Shown here in pieces: positions 45,301 to 56,192 of a stretch of 64,000 nucleotides of DNA; position 1 is the first letter of the stretch; every line of letters begins with the position of its first letter. Source of the stretch: Nematostella vectensis. Lineage: Eukaryota > Cnidaria > Anthozoa > Actiniaria > Edwardsiidae. The position numbers and the translations under genes were made by a program. Under the pieces are notes generated by a model. It did not search any database. It was not told the origin of the DNA and was given only the letters and a program-made list of their open reading frames with translations. The DNA lies in NCBI RefSeq assembly GCF_932526225.1, contig NC_064042.1, forward strand, positions 10,182,540-10,246,539, given 5' to 3'.

Positions 45301-47975
45301 AAAAGGAAGTTCAAGCATTAGTTCCTCCTCGTGCGCGGTGTGAGTCCAGATCACCTCCTGTCATGGGCACCAAGTCCATCGCGAAAATGGCTTCAGTGTC
45401 ATATGAAGATGCGTCGCCAATCAAACACGCGGTTATCCTTTCTAACGCTCTGAGTGCTTGGCGGTCAATTCCAATCGTCTTGGACGCTCTTTTTCCAGGC
45501 ACTGTAGCACTAAACCGCTGTAGATCAACCAGCGCTGCTTCGATCACCAGTGACTTGACGATCCTCACAGCACCACAATCCGGGAGCTCCAGAATATTAT
45601 TACCCGCAGGGCAACAAGAGCCTTTGTTACCAAGGGTTAATGAAGAGGAAGCACTAACTGTCAGTAAACAGCTAGCAGCCAAATCACTTGCATCAGTGAA
45701 GGGCCCAGAACCAACTCAGCCCATGGGGAAGGAGAGACAATTTAAGCCCGAGTACACCATGGGCTTGCTAGCAGTACTGGCTAGAGTAGTAAGCCGTGTT
45801 AACCGCCTGACGTCGTCCAACAGCAGCACCATTGATGGAAATCAACTACTACCAATGAAGACCGCTGCACTCAGTTTCGCTGAATTTGGCACCGCCTTGT
45901 CGCCTGTTCTGATGTTCAATATCAGAAGAAAAGACCATGATGAGAACTCTTTAGACACCGCCCTTCATGAATCAACTTTACAGATGTCCAAAACTGTTTC
46001 GGCTGCTATGTCGACAGCACACGTGAACATCTCAGCCAACAGCCGCACTGCCACTGTTGCATCCTTTAAGAACGTGGAGACGGAGTTACAGTCAAAGGAT
46101 GCTTCCAGTGACAATTATAACAAAAGTATCAGCAGCAGTAGGGATATCGGTGGTCACATGTTGAGGACCGTGAGTCGTCCATTGTCGGCGCCAATGCCAA
46201 GACGCTCTACATCTATCAGTGACCTTGCACGTGATTTGCCGACCCCGAGGCAAGCTGCTCACTCAGTATCACTCCCAGACCTGACCATGGTGCAAACTCC
46301 AGCTCGGTTTTCTAATGATAAACAAGCAAAACCATCTAAGCTGCGACTTGATGCACCAAAACCTCAATCGGCGCTGGTGACGTCGACAAAAACCAAGGCA
46401 GTAGAGCCACAGTTAGTGATGGCTTCCAAGCCTTCTTCTGCTTCTGCTTCCCCCAGCAACACCTACAGAACCCAAAACACTGATCAGGTTAAGTCTGGCT
46501 CGTCTATCCATGCTCCCACAAGCAATGAAGACATAATCAAGGCAATGTCTTCTTCTGCTACTTCTCCCAAGACCACTGAGCGCTTTGCTTCCAAACCTGA
46601 GGTGAAGGACGCGTGTGCAACTGAAAGTCCTTCACTTCTAACCGCATATGACATCCAAGAAAAAATAAACAGCCTCTCAATACATGCCAAAGAGACACGA
46701 ACTCAGAAGAGGAGGAGACGTCGAGAAAAGGCTAAGCTATATGCCAGCTTGCGAGCTCTGTCGAATGACACAACGCCAGCCAACGACAGCAAGGCTGATA
46801 ATACGCAGGCTAGCGTCACTGAGATTGATGAGGATGTTACTACCACTGTTGCATCCTTTAAGAACGTGAAGACGAAGTTACAGCAAAAGGATGCCTCAAG
46901 TGGCAATGATAACAAAAGTGTCAATAGTAGTAGGGATATCGGTGGTCACATGTTGAGGATCGTGAGTCATCCATCTTCGGCGCCAATTCCAAGACGCTCT
47001 ACATCTATCAGTGACCTTGCACGTGATTTGCCGACCCCGAGGCAAGCTGCTCACTCAGTATCACTCCCAGACCTGACCATGGTGCAAACTCCAGCTCGGT
47101 TTTCTAATGGTGAACAAGCAAAACCATCTAAGCTGCGACTTGATGCACCAAAACCTCAATCGGCGCTGGTGACGTCGACAAAAACCAAGGCAGTAGAGCC
47201 ACAGTCAGTGATGGCTTCCAAGCCTTCTTCTGCTTCTGCTTCCCCCAGCAACACCTACCGAACCCAAAACACTGATCAGGTTAGGTCTGGCTCGTCTATC
47301 CATGCTCCCACAAGCAATAAAGACAGAATCAAGGCAGTGTCTTCTTCTGCTATGGCTCCAAAAACATCTGAGCGTTTTACTACCAAGCCTGGTTCGTCTA
47401 TCGATGCTCCCACAGGCAATAAACACAGAATCAAGGCAGTGTCTTCTTCTGTTACAGCTTCCAAGACATCTGAGCATTTTGCTACCAAGCCTGGTTCGTC
47501 TATCGATGCTCCTACAGGCAATAAACACAGAATCAAGGCAGTGTCTTCTCCGTCGGGTTTGTCTTTACATGCTCTTCCAAGAAACATAGACAGAACAAGT
47601 TCTAGTAAATCAATCTCTTCGAAGCGTTCAAGCGACTCAGGCCCTTCAGCATACACGCTAAGGGTGATAAGGGAGAACCTCAGGACCAGCAGCCTTTCAG
47701 TGACGCCCCCAGAAAGGAGCCTTCAGACGCCTGTACCACCGAAACCAACTGAAGCACAAAAAAGAAAAGCACGCAGGGTGAAGCTGGAGATGTACCTTAG
47801 CATGAGCTTGAATACTCAAGGGGTTCATAGAAGAGGGTCATCTAATACACCAAGTGCTGCTAAACGCCCAATCAAAATGACTGAAGATGCATTCCCGACG
47901 ACGGGAACAAGTGGCGGGCGTCAGAAAGCCACGGTTATTGATAGAGCAGATGCATCGAAGTGTCCCACTGGCTAG
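42379..47975 (+). CDS. Novel single-pass membrane protein, array copy 4 (1105 aa)
   Basis: Model: join(42379-42496, 42613-42657, 43939-44013, 44164-44244, 44548-44765, 45195-47975). The exon 3 acceptor is GTTAGCAG where other copies have GTTTGCAG; it should still work. The tail is the shortest: it has three 34-residue repeats, and a 36-bp in-frame deletion makes KAVSS run directly into PSGLSLHALP. Other differences include GEQTDD after the transmembrane helix and several tail substitutions. The promoter has lost about 56 bp (see 42162-42378). Open throughout; family unknown. Confidence 0.75.
44284..44376 (+). repeat. Intron 4 hairpin and decayed exon-end repeats, copy 4
   Basis: Arms at 44289-44299 and 44333-44343, exact despite a T-to-C change in the loop (GGTGCAAATG). 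Confidence 0.55.
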
Positions 47976-48171
47976 AGACTCCCGTCACCCTCTGGACTTA
48001 AACGCCCTCAGAAATAAGATAGAACTATGTACCTGGACCTGTTCATATAACTTTTACAACACTCTCAGGAATTAGGCTAGAACTCCATTATCAACCTATT
48101 CATATAGTTTCATATTACCCGTTCTCTATATGCCTTTTATTTTATGCTTATTTTTTATCCACTTGCAAACT

Positions 48172-48177
48172 AATAAA
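48172..48177 (+). promoter_or_regulatory. Poly(A) signal AATAAA, copy 4
   Basis: Conserved position. The second downstream AATAAA of copies 1-3 is lost here, replaced by AATTCTTTAG. Confidence 0.55.
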
Positions 48178-50087
48178 CACTATTTCCGTTTAATCCTTTG
48201 TCTTTTGTTTTTATATGCTACTCTGAGAGAGGTTTGGAAATCCTAGAGGCTGCACACGGAAATTGCCACCCTCATGTTGCAGAGGCGTTCACGTTTCAGG
48301 ATTCATGTATAGACCAATCGCCTCTAGCCCCTCGCGAAGCCGAGTTGTCTGTTTTCGTGCTGAAAACCAAGAGAACCTGGAAAAGACAATTCTTTAGAAC
48401 ATTCTTTGGAGATAAAAAAGGCTTTTAATGCCGATGATTTTTTGTTGGACTTTCAGAAGGCTAGGGAAATGTTTGAGCTTCATACGTGGTTTTAGCAGTC
48501 TGAATCCGCAAGACCACTGGCGAGTTAAGCATGCATTGACTGAGGTAAAGTAAGGTAATTAATTCTCAAGTGAATCAGCAGTTGTTAGATTTGATAGTAA
48601 CACTGTAGTTATAAGTTATAATAGCTATGTAAGGACCTTTGGTATAAATCACAATCAGTTAAATCAATCGACATTTTAATGAACAATTTCTCAGCAATTT
48701 ATATATTTAGATATTTACTAAATAATCTTACAATTTTTATGCTTTGAAAGTCCTTGATCTGAATTGTGTAAAGAATGTTTCTGTAGGCTATAAACCCTTT
48801 GCAAATCAGACTCTCAATCCAATCTATTCTACGATAAAATTATATCAATCAAGTTTTAGACATTCAAAACCAAACTTTTAACCGCAAGTTGGATATAGAC
48901 TTTAATTAGCAGATTTTTCATCTAAAGCGTACATCGCATAATGATGTTGAGATAATAACTATACACTAAAACATTTTGTGCCACAAAAAATGATGCCTGG
49001 TAATCTCAATAAAAAAAATTCAATAAATAATAAAAAGTTAATATAATAAAAAATAATTATTTTATAATATAATTATAAAAATACTTTATACCTTAATAAA
49101 TATCTTATGAAATATTGTACTATAACTTTGAGAAGATCACAAAGCTTAAGAAATACACCAATTTAAAAATTCATGGTGCTCCATTTTCCTAAACACGCCT
49201 TGCAAGATTCGAGGGATGCAGACTCTTGTATATGAGGACAAATAAAAAATTCCAAAAATTCACGCACTAGACTCGCGGTAAAGAAAATGGGCATACCAGA
49301 GGGACTTCAGAATGTGAGGGGACGGGAAAAATATTCCAACTAAAAAATCATCGATCATAAAAGAGGACGCCATGGACTCGAGGCAACCCCTCCGCAACCC
49401 CTTAATAAAATCCATCACCCGTTTATCCCCAATAATCGCCATACGCTCGGTCTTAGGGAACTGTCTCGTCACTACTATTCACTTCCGAGTCTTCTTAAAC
49501 TGTAAAGACCCCTTCCACTCTTTCTATTAACCGTCCCGTCCCCGTCACCAAAGTTTGTCTTGAGGTACTTGTCCTGGAATTGTCTCTCCTTGAACTCGGA
49601 GGCCCCCCCGTACAGGCAGTACAGCTAGGGTTACGCTCGGCGGGTGGCTGGACCAGACAGTGGGGGAGGGACTAGCCAATTGATGGTTTTACCGAGGGGG
49701 AAGTTCAGATCGTCCAGAAATTCTTCAAATGTTGAAATGACTGGCTGAGATTCAAAGAGAATGAGTTTTAGGTAATTAGGTTCTCCTGGTATTAAGTAAT
49801 ACTGCGAAACGATTCTTTTCGGGTAAGTAAGCCTTCGCTAATACATATTTTGCTTAGAACGGTTTTTCTTTTCTTTTTTACATCACTTTGGGCAATTAAG
49901 CTGTGTTCTTTTCTGGGATATGACACGCTGGCACTAGGGCATACTGTGGCCTCCCCCGTTTGTCACCATATCAAGAAAATTCAGCCAAAAACAGAAAACA
50001 CGCTACAAGAATTTGACGTTTTTGCCCTAAATAAATAACACATACATAATTTCTATTAAAGTTCACGAAATATTCATTCATTCATTC

Positions 50088-50235
50088 ATAGCGGAGCCAA
50101 GCGCGGCCGCAGGCCGCGCGCGTAGCCCCATAGGCATAGAAATATGGTATAGGTATGCGACTTGGTTTTTGTGGTCATCGCGCGGGTACCCTGTGGTGTC
50201 ACTCGCCAGCCAGCCAGTCAGTCAGCCGCGCGACT
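50088..50235. repeat. CpG-dense hairpin and (CCAG)n tract, unit 5
   Basis: Hairpin 50101-50119. Tract is the shortest: CCAG x3 then TCAG x2. Confidence 0.75.
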
Positions 50236-51420
50236 CTCAGGCCCCACTCGGCACCGAAATGGCGACTAAATACAATCACGGAGCAAGGGAAAAAGTTCTT
50301 GTCGATTATGCGATGATTATTTATTTTGCCTCAAATTTTGTGACTTAAGGATAAAGTCAACTAGAGGAGATCTACTAACATTCATTCACGCCAATATTTA
50401 TCTGGTTTTAGCTAGTAAATTTAAGCAAGTAACAGTTCACATTAAAAAGCGAACAGAACCACAAGAAAGCGACAAAAAAAAACAATGCAAGGTGAGTTTT
50501 GGAAGAGGATTTGTATTGTCTATTGCGGATATGACAGTTATTAGGCTTTTTGTTGTCCTTTTTGTATGCTTTGAGAATGCGAGTACTCAACTTAGTAATC
50601 AAATTATTTGAGCATAACAGGTTTTGTTTTGACATTCTTCGTTTTATCTATATTCTTGATTGTGTTGAATAAAATACAATACAACAAAAACTGGAATTCG
50701 TCTTTAATAAGACTTCTTCAGGGCAGATTGATTGTGTTGAGATATTTCATAAAGGCTAACAAATATCGTGTTGAATTTGTCAAATACTGCTAAAGAAGAC
50801 CTATCTTGTATTTATATCCTGTGCTCTTAATCCTAAAAAGATACATATCCTTAGAAGATACCGCAGCTGTTTCAACGTACAAGAGAAATTTTCCTTACCG
50901 AGGATAAAAAAAACCCTATTTTCAATATGTATTGTTGTTATTGTCTGCATCTTGCATCTCATGTGGTTATTTTTTCTTCAAATAGTTGTGGAAAATTAGT
51001 TAGATTATAAATGGCTTGATAAAAAGATTGTTTTGAAAGAAATAATAAATAATTGTTTTCACTCTTTTATGAACCAGGAACTACCTGAGGGCCAAGATGA
51101 ATGCTAAAGACTGGAAGACATGAGAATTAAAAATCATGTCTTGAAGAGAACAGTAGGATGTTCTTATTCACTTGTCATTTGATACCCCCACACCCATGGT
51201 CCCAGGGAAGGGTGGGGGATTCAACTTTAATAAAAGCCTGTTTCCAAGTTAAGAGTCAAAAACAGTCAATACCACCACCCCTCTTGACATATTCTTGTTA
51301 AAAAGTGGTCTAAAACCCCACATTAACCCCTGACTTCTGTGGGACCATAAGGGAGGGGGCACAAATGACTAGTTCATTACTATGTGATTCAGCAGTACAC
51401 ACTCATAGGTTTCTTTAGAA

Positions 51421-52744
51421 CAAGATACTTATATAATATAAAACTAAAAACAAACTTTTGCTTTTTAAATAATAAATCTGTTAATAATAAAACAGTTTTC
51501 TATCAACCTAAAGATAATGGGAAAGGGGATATTTTAGAAAAGTACTAAATATAATTATCACATTAACATTATTGTTATTATATTTTCTTTTCAGACATTT
51601 AAGGAAGAGTCATATTTCTTTCTTTTTCTTCTCCCTGTTGACTATTTTTATGCAATTGATGCTCTTTGCTATTTCCCCTCTACACCAAAAATAAATTAAT
51701 AAACAGATTTGATTTTTAAATGAGAAATTTTCATTTATTACTTTCACTTATATTTTCTTTTTAGGATTTTCTTTTCAAGTCTCTTGCCCATTACATTTAT
51801 TTTAGTTGTTTAGATTTATTTCATTGGAATAGTTAGATCCAGGGTTTCTCAAAACACCAAAATATAATGCATTACTAGATGTATATTTGTAGATATTAAT
51901 TCCCATGGGGATGAAAAATCACCACTTAAAATGGTACATTAAATCTTCAGCATTGCATCTTATCTAAAATTGTGCCTGACACTATATTCCATCTTTGAAA
52001 TCCTGTTTCATCCATTGTTCTTCGCAAGAACAAAGCTTGTCAGAATGTAGCTTTACAAATGTACATTAATGGAACTTTTATTAAGGGGAAGGGTTTTTTA
52101 GGGCAAGATACTTAAACTTTATAACACTAGCAACAACCTTCTTTTTCAATAATAGAATTCTGTTCACATAGCTTGGATAGCAAAGACATGGCCTCTTTAG
52201 AGGACTGTGGTGGTGAAAGGGTTAAGATAATGGGGAAGGGGAAATGTCAAGAAATGCTCAATCAAATTATTTTCATTACTGTTATATTTTTTTCACCAAA
52301 CCTTTCAAGTAGAGTCAATTCACTTTATATCTCCGTCGATTATTTTTTAGTCAATTGATATTCTTTGATTCCTCTCTACCCCAAACATAGATCAATGAAA
52401 GGGTTTGGTTTGAAATTAGAAGTTAGCATTTTCAATCTGTTTTTTCTTCATTGCATTCATTTGGGAGTAGGCCACCAACAACAAGGCCACAATTTGGTAA
52501 AGTGGGGTGCACCAATATGTAATGCATGAAAGGAGATATATTTTTGGATTTTAATTTCCAGACATTTTTCTGAATATTCGGTCCAATGAAGGAGAGAATC
52601 GCCACTAAATCAATACATAAAAATCACAGTATGGCATCTAAACAGTCTAAATATATTATTTCGAATCTTTGGAATGCTGTTACATCTATGACATTTTCTG
52701 CACAAGGGCAAAGCTTGTGGGAGTATTGTTTTGATTAAAAAAAA
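51421..52744. repeat. Old internal tandem duplication, unit 5
   Basis: Halves start at about 51421 and 52104. Small private indels (near 51480, 51566, 52139 and 52335). Confidence 0.7.
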
Positions 52745-52821
52745 GATACAGTCGAACCTCTATTAAGCGGTCACCCTCGGGACTTAGCTTAGTGACCGCT
52801 TAATAGAGGTTCGACTGTATC
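52745..52821. mobile_element. Pogo-like relic, unit 5: perfect 30-bp palindrome arms
   Basis: Arms 52745-52774 and 52792-52821 are exact reverse complements around a 17-bp spacer; the outer bases are GATACAGTCG and CGACTGTATC. Only this unit has the full right terminus. It is followed by a leftover TTAATAGAGGT. Confidence 0.6.
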
Positions 52822-53865
52822 TTAATAGAGGTTTCGCTATTTTCGCCCCTAAATTAGCGTAAATCGAGTTGTAATTATACATAAGAACTTTTTATTATAA
52901 TAAACAACAGTAACAATCATGTTAGCCCTAAGACGGGGCCTGGCGCATTCCAATTTGATCCAGAAATGTTTGAAACCGCCAAAATAAATCGATATGTATT
53001 GTCGTATGCAGGGGGGGGTGGGTGGGGCACGTGCCCTCAGTGCCCCAACTCCTGCTACGGCCTGCAGAATGTTTCTATAGGTAGATTTGTAGATTTGTAT
53101 ATTTTCGTTCCTTGTAAGACACTTTCATCGATGCCACGATGTGAGCAGGCGCCGCCATATCAAACATATCCCCCACGGATAGTGTCCTTCGTATGTATTG
53201 CCTTATATGGTCATTCATGCCCATATTTAGAAGAGCTAAAGTTTCCCCGTTCCCTGATCTACAGAAAAAATGGTGAAAAATACTGATCAATTTGCCTGTC
53301 AATTTGACACTCGAGGCAAAAGTTTGTCAAGAAAAACTTGATCGCTTGGTCAAATCCTTTTCTTAAAAACAGTCCATAGACCCAGGCCTCCAAGAGATTG
53401 ACCGACCGTGTTAGAAGGTCACCAAAATATTGATATGGCTGGGAAATCTTTGTAAGATCGATATGGAATGGAACATCGATAAATTATTTTGAGAATTACC
53501 AAACTCTGCGGTATCCGTTGCTAACTTAGCTCCAGCAAAAAGGCCTACTGCTCTGTACCTTATAAACCTTATGATGAATGGCACCTTTTTCACTGTCAAA
53601 CACATAGGGTGCAAAACTTTCAATTATTGAAAAATTTCCAGTTTGAGATTCGATCTACTGCTACAATTCGTAGATGTGGTTCCGGTTTCTCCACCACCAA
53701 GGTGGTGGCCAGGGATGAAATGGTGTCCAGGCGCTCACCCCTAACTACGCGTCTTCTTTAAAAAATTTATTACAGATTCCCGTCTTTGAAGGATCGTCCG
53801 ATAACTAATTCAATAGGGCGACGGGCGATTCACGATGTCAGCAAAAGGATGCCTCATGATCATAG

Positions 53866-53974
53866 ATTATATTATATTATATTATATTATATTATATTAT
53901 ATTATATTATATTATATTATATTATATTATATTATATTATATTATATTATATTATATTATATTATATTATATTA
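53866..53974. repeat. Pentanucleotide microsatellite, unit 5, left part
   Basis: About 21 ATTAT copies, broken by the retrotransposon insertion at 53975. Confidence 0.97.
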
Positions 53975-54189
53975 TTTATGCCTTCCCCACTTAGCTTCCA
54001 TAGAACGAGAGCTGCTTTAACCCGCGCTTTGTTTACTGGGCATGGATACAAAACAAGACAGTGTTTGAATCATAATGGCTATGGGCTGTTAGCCCAAAGC
54101 CGCTTTATTAATAAAATTTGTCAAAATATATAATTTGCTCTGATAAATCTAAAAATTGCCCAGTAAAGGTGAGGGCAAACAACGCCAAA
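53975..54189 (-). repeat. Split direct repeat B, outer copy
   Basis: Identical to 54474-54688 (offset 499). Contains a TGGGCT/AGCCCA hairpin (54082-54087 / 54091-54096) and a longer-range TTTACTGGGC/GCCCAGTAAA pair. One end abuts the microsatellite. Confidence 0.95.
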
Positions 54190-54215
54190 CAGGACTCCTG
54201 GGAGGGTAGGGAGGG

Positions 54216-54474
54216 GAAAAACTTTAGCGGATCCTTCGGCGACTGGCAGCAAATGACACCGTGCACGAGTGTTTCCCTAGCCTAGTGCTAATGGATAGGG
54301 GTCAATGCAATGCATCCCCAACAGGAGTCACGTGTGGACAGTTGTTATATAACAATAACACAGGGTCCCCATCAATGAATTATACTGCACAGGGTTCCGA
54401 TTATAATATTATAGCATTAATTTGAATAACCCGTGGGAAAGCATAAAAAGTCTATTCGCAAGCAAATATTTTCT
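54216..54474 (-). repeat. Split direct repeat A, 3' copy
   Basis: Identical to 60309-60567 (offset 6093). Separated from the outer B copy by a 26-bp linker that is not repeated at the other end. Confidence 0.95.
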
Positions 54475-54688
54475 TTATGCCTTCCCCACTTAGCTTCCAT
54501 AGAACGAGAGCTGCTTTAACCCGCGCTTTGTTTACTGGGCATGGATACAAAACAAGACAGTGTTTGAATCATAATGGCTATGGGCTGTTAGCCCAAAGCC
54601 GCTTTATTAATAAAATTTGTCAAAATATATAATTTGCTCTGATAAATCTAAAAATTGCCCAGTAAAGGTGAGGGCAAACAACGCCAAA
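54474..54688 (-). repeat. Split direct repeat B, inner copy
   Basis: Joined directly to repeat A. The A/B junction (TTTTCT-TTATGCC) is where a circular intermediate would recombine with the target. Confidence 0.95.
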
Positions 54689-55265
54689 TGCATGGTGGGT
54701 GATAATCCACAATGCAGCCCCACCCAAGGGAAAAAGCAGCACTCGAGAACGATAGCACATATAAGCTACAATCATACCTTCGCATAGTGTTGCTACTTAA
54801 AGCAAAAACAAAATGCTTTGTCAATTATCCAATCACAACACAACAAGGACACAGCCCATGCAAATGTTTCCTGTATTGTGACAGGAGAAAAGTAAATGCC
54901 AATTTGATAAAGGCGGCAGACTTTCGCCCTTATGAACAAGCTACTAACAAAGCAATTGTACCGCAAAGACACCGCCCATGCAAGTGATTGCCAGTACTAT
55001 GCAAGAAAAGAGAACAATTTAAGTTAAATGGATTCAAGCAAACTGCTACCCTTGTAAGCAGTTGCCTTGTCTGGATTGTAGCTCAACCTAAACTCAAGGA
55101 TGGGCAAGAAATACACTACTATGCAAGTTGCTACATATGAGATGTACTGCACACACTCAATCTATCGCCCTTGCAAGTAGTGGAGTGTATACAGTACACA
55201 TCATATGCCTTCGAGAACCAATGGATTCCCCAGCAATCGACCAGTTCTAAAAGGAAAAAATTGTA
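54689..55265 (-). other. 3' non-coding region of the Ngaro-like element
   Basis: Lies between the recombinase stop and the inner repeat B. Holds a loosely repeated motif GCCC[AT]TGCAA[AG]T[GA] at 54854, 54974 and 55167 (plus strand). No ORF with recognisable content. Confidence 0.6.
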
Positions 55266-56192
55266 CTAATTCACAAGACTATTGACCCGTATGTACTTCT
55301 GAAAGGCATTAGATTTCCAGCGTCCCATAATCCTGATCTGTGCATCAGATAACCCTTGCGCTGCCGCATGAGATGCAGCTCCAATCCGAAAGCTGTGCCC
55401 TTTATAAAATGATGGATTAAGACCTGAATGTCTTATAGCAAGTGACAGCAAGTTAGTGAATTTATCTCTAGTAACAGCATTACCAAAACTGTCCAAAAAT
55501 AGGGGGCCCGCATGTGCACCCCTCAAAATTAAGTACTGCAGCAGTAAATTAACTGGACAAGGGCTGTTCTGGCGCTGAATTATCAGGGAGAAGGGACGCT
55601 GATTGTAGCTGTGTTTAAAATTATGAAAAGTCAATTTCAGAGCTTTAACCACACCGGTCTCCGCTTTGAGTTGGGATAGTTGAAAAATTGTTAACAGACT
55701 TCCTGTATTCTGAGTTTGACTGGATTGAGTCATTTCCCCAACTCGTAAGAAAGCATAAAAGGCAAAACAGCACATTGATTGAAAAAGACATGATTCAAAT
55801 TTCGTGGAACCAATAACAGGAGCTGCTGTAAACAAACGTTGTAGTATTGGCAAGGTGATGGGAAGCCGAGTATCAAGTTTAAAACCAATTTTGCTATAGC
55901 CTTTGAGTATCTGGATCACATAAAAAACCTTAGTTGGATCAGGAAGATTAGATAAACGATGTGAATAGCCCAGCGCAGATACATAAGTGTGAACAGTTGA
56001 AGGGGCATAGTGATGATCGAATAAATATGCAATAAAAAGAGCTACCATACTTGGCGATATGGGCAGCTGTACAGCACAATTCTGGAAGGTAGCGCTGAGG
56101 AACTGGTTAAATAAACGCCAAGCCCGTCTATAGGTAGGGATGGATGATTGCTGAAGGCTTGAAGCCATGAGTGTTTCAACTATGGGCCCCAA
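55266..56192 (-). CDS. Tyrosine recombinase (Ngaro-like integrase)
   Basis: 308 codons open, but the first is TTG; the first ATG (codon 9, 56168) lies just after the RT stop and is the likelier start (300 aa), by reinitiation or frameshifting. Catalytic residues of the tyrosine recombinase fold are present: R150 (FLRVGEM), H266-x-x-R269 (GHSFRIGAAS), W292 in the position often held by His, and nucleophile Y300 (FQKYIR). N-terminal residues about 10-100 fit a core-binding domain. It would insert a circular cDNA into the genome, consistent with the lack of target duplication. Overlaps the RT frame by 13 bp in the open reading. Confidence 0.93.
   Translation of the reverse strand: MGPIVETLMASSLQQSSIPTYRRAWRLFNQFLSATFQNCAVQLPISPSMVALFIAYLFDHHYAPSTVHTYVSALGYSHRLSNLPDPTKVFYVIQILKGYSKIGFKLDTRLPITLPILQRLFTAAPVIGSTKFESCLFQSMCCFAFYAFLRVGEMTQSSQTQNTGSLLTIFQLSQLKAETGVVKALKLTFHNFKHSYNQRPFSLIIQRQNSPCPVNLLLQYLILRGAHAGPLFLDSFGNAVTRDKFTNLLSLAIRHSGLNPSFYKGHSFRIGAASHAAAQGLSDAQIRIMGRWKSNAFQKYIRVNSLVN

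Larger units (their letters stand above)
36639..48844 (+). repeat. Tandem array unit 4 (12.21 kb), mosaic
   Basis: Fourth unit. Up to about 38.0 kb it is nearly identical to the start of unit 3; beyond that it switches to the unit 1/unit 5 sequence type (ATGGCGAC rather than ATGTCGAC after the CCAG tract, retained 282-bp segment, uniform ATATT microsatellite). The switch point marks a recombination or conversion boundary. It also has a private deletion of about 56 bp just upstream of its gene. Confidence 0.95.
48178..53865. other. Spacer between gene copy 4 and the unit 5 microsatellite
   Basis: A mosaic of unit 1-like and unit 2-like stretches. Private changes include a 15-bp deletion near 49990, a 6-bp deletion near 52335 and about 117 bp missing near 53852. 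No conserved coding frame. Confidence 0.7.
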
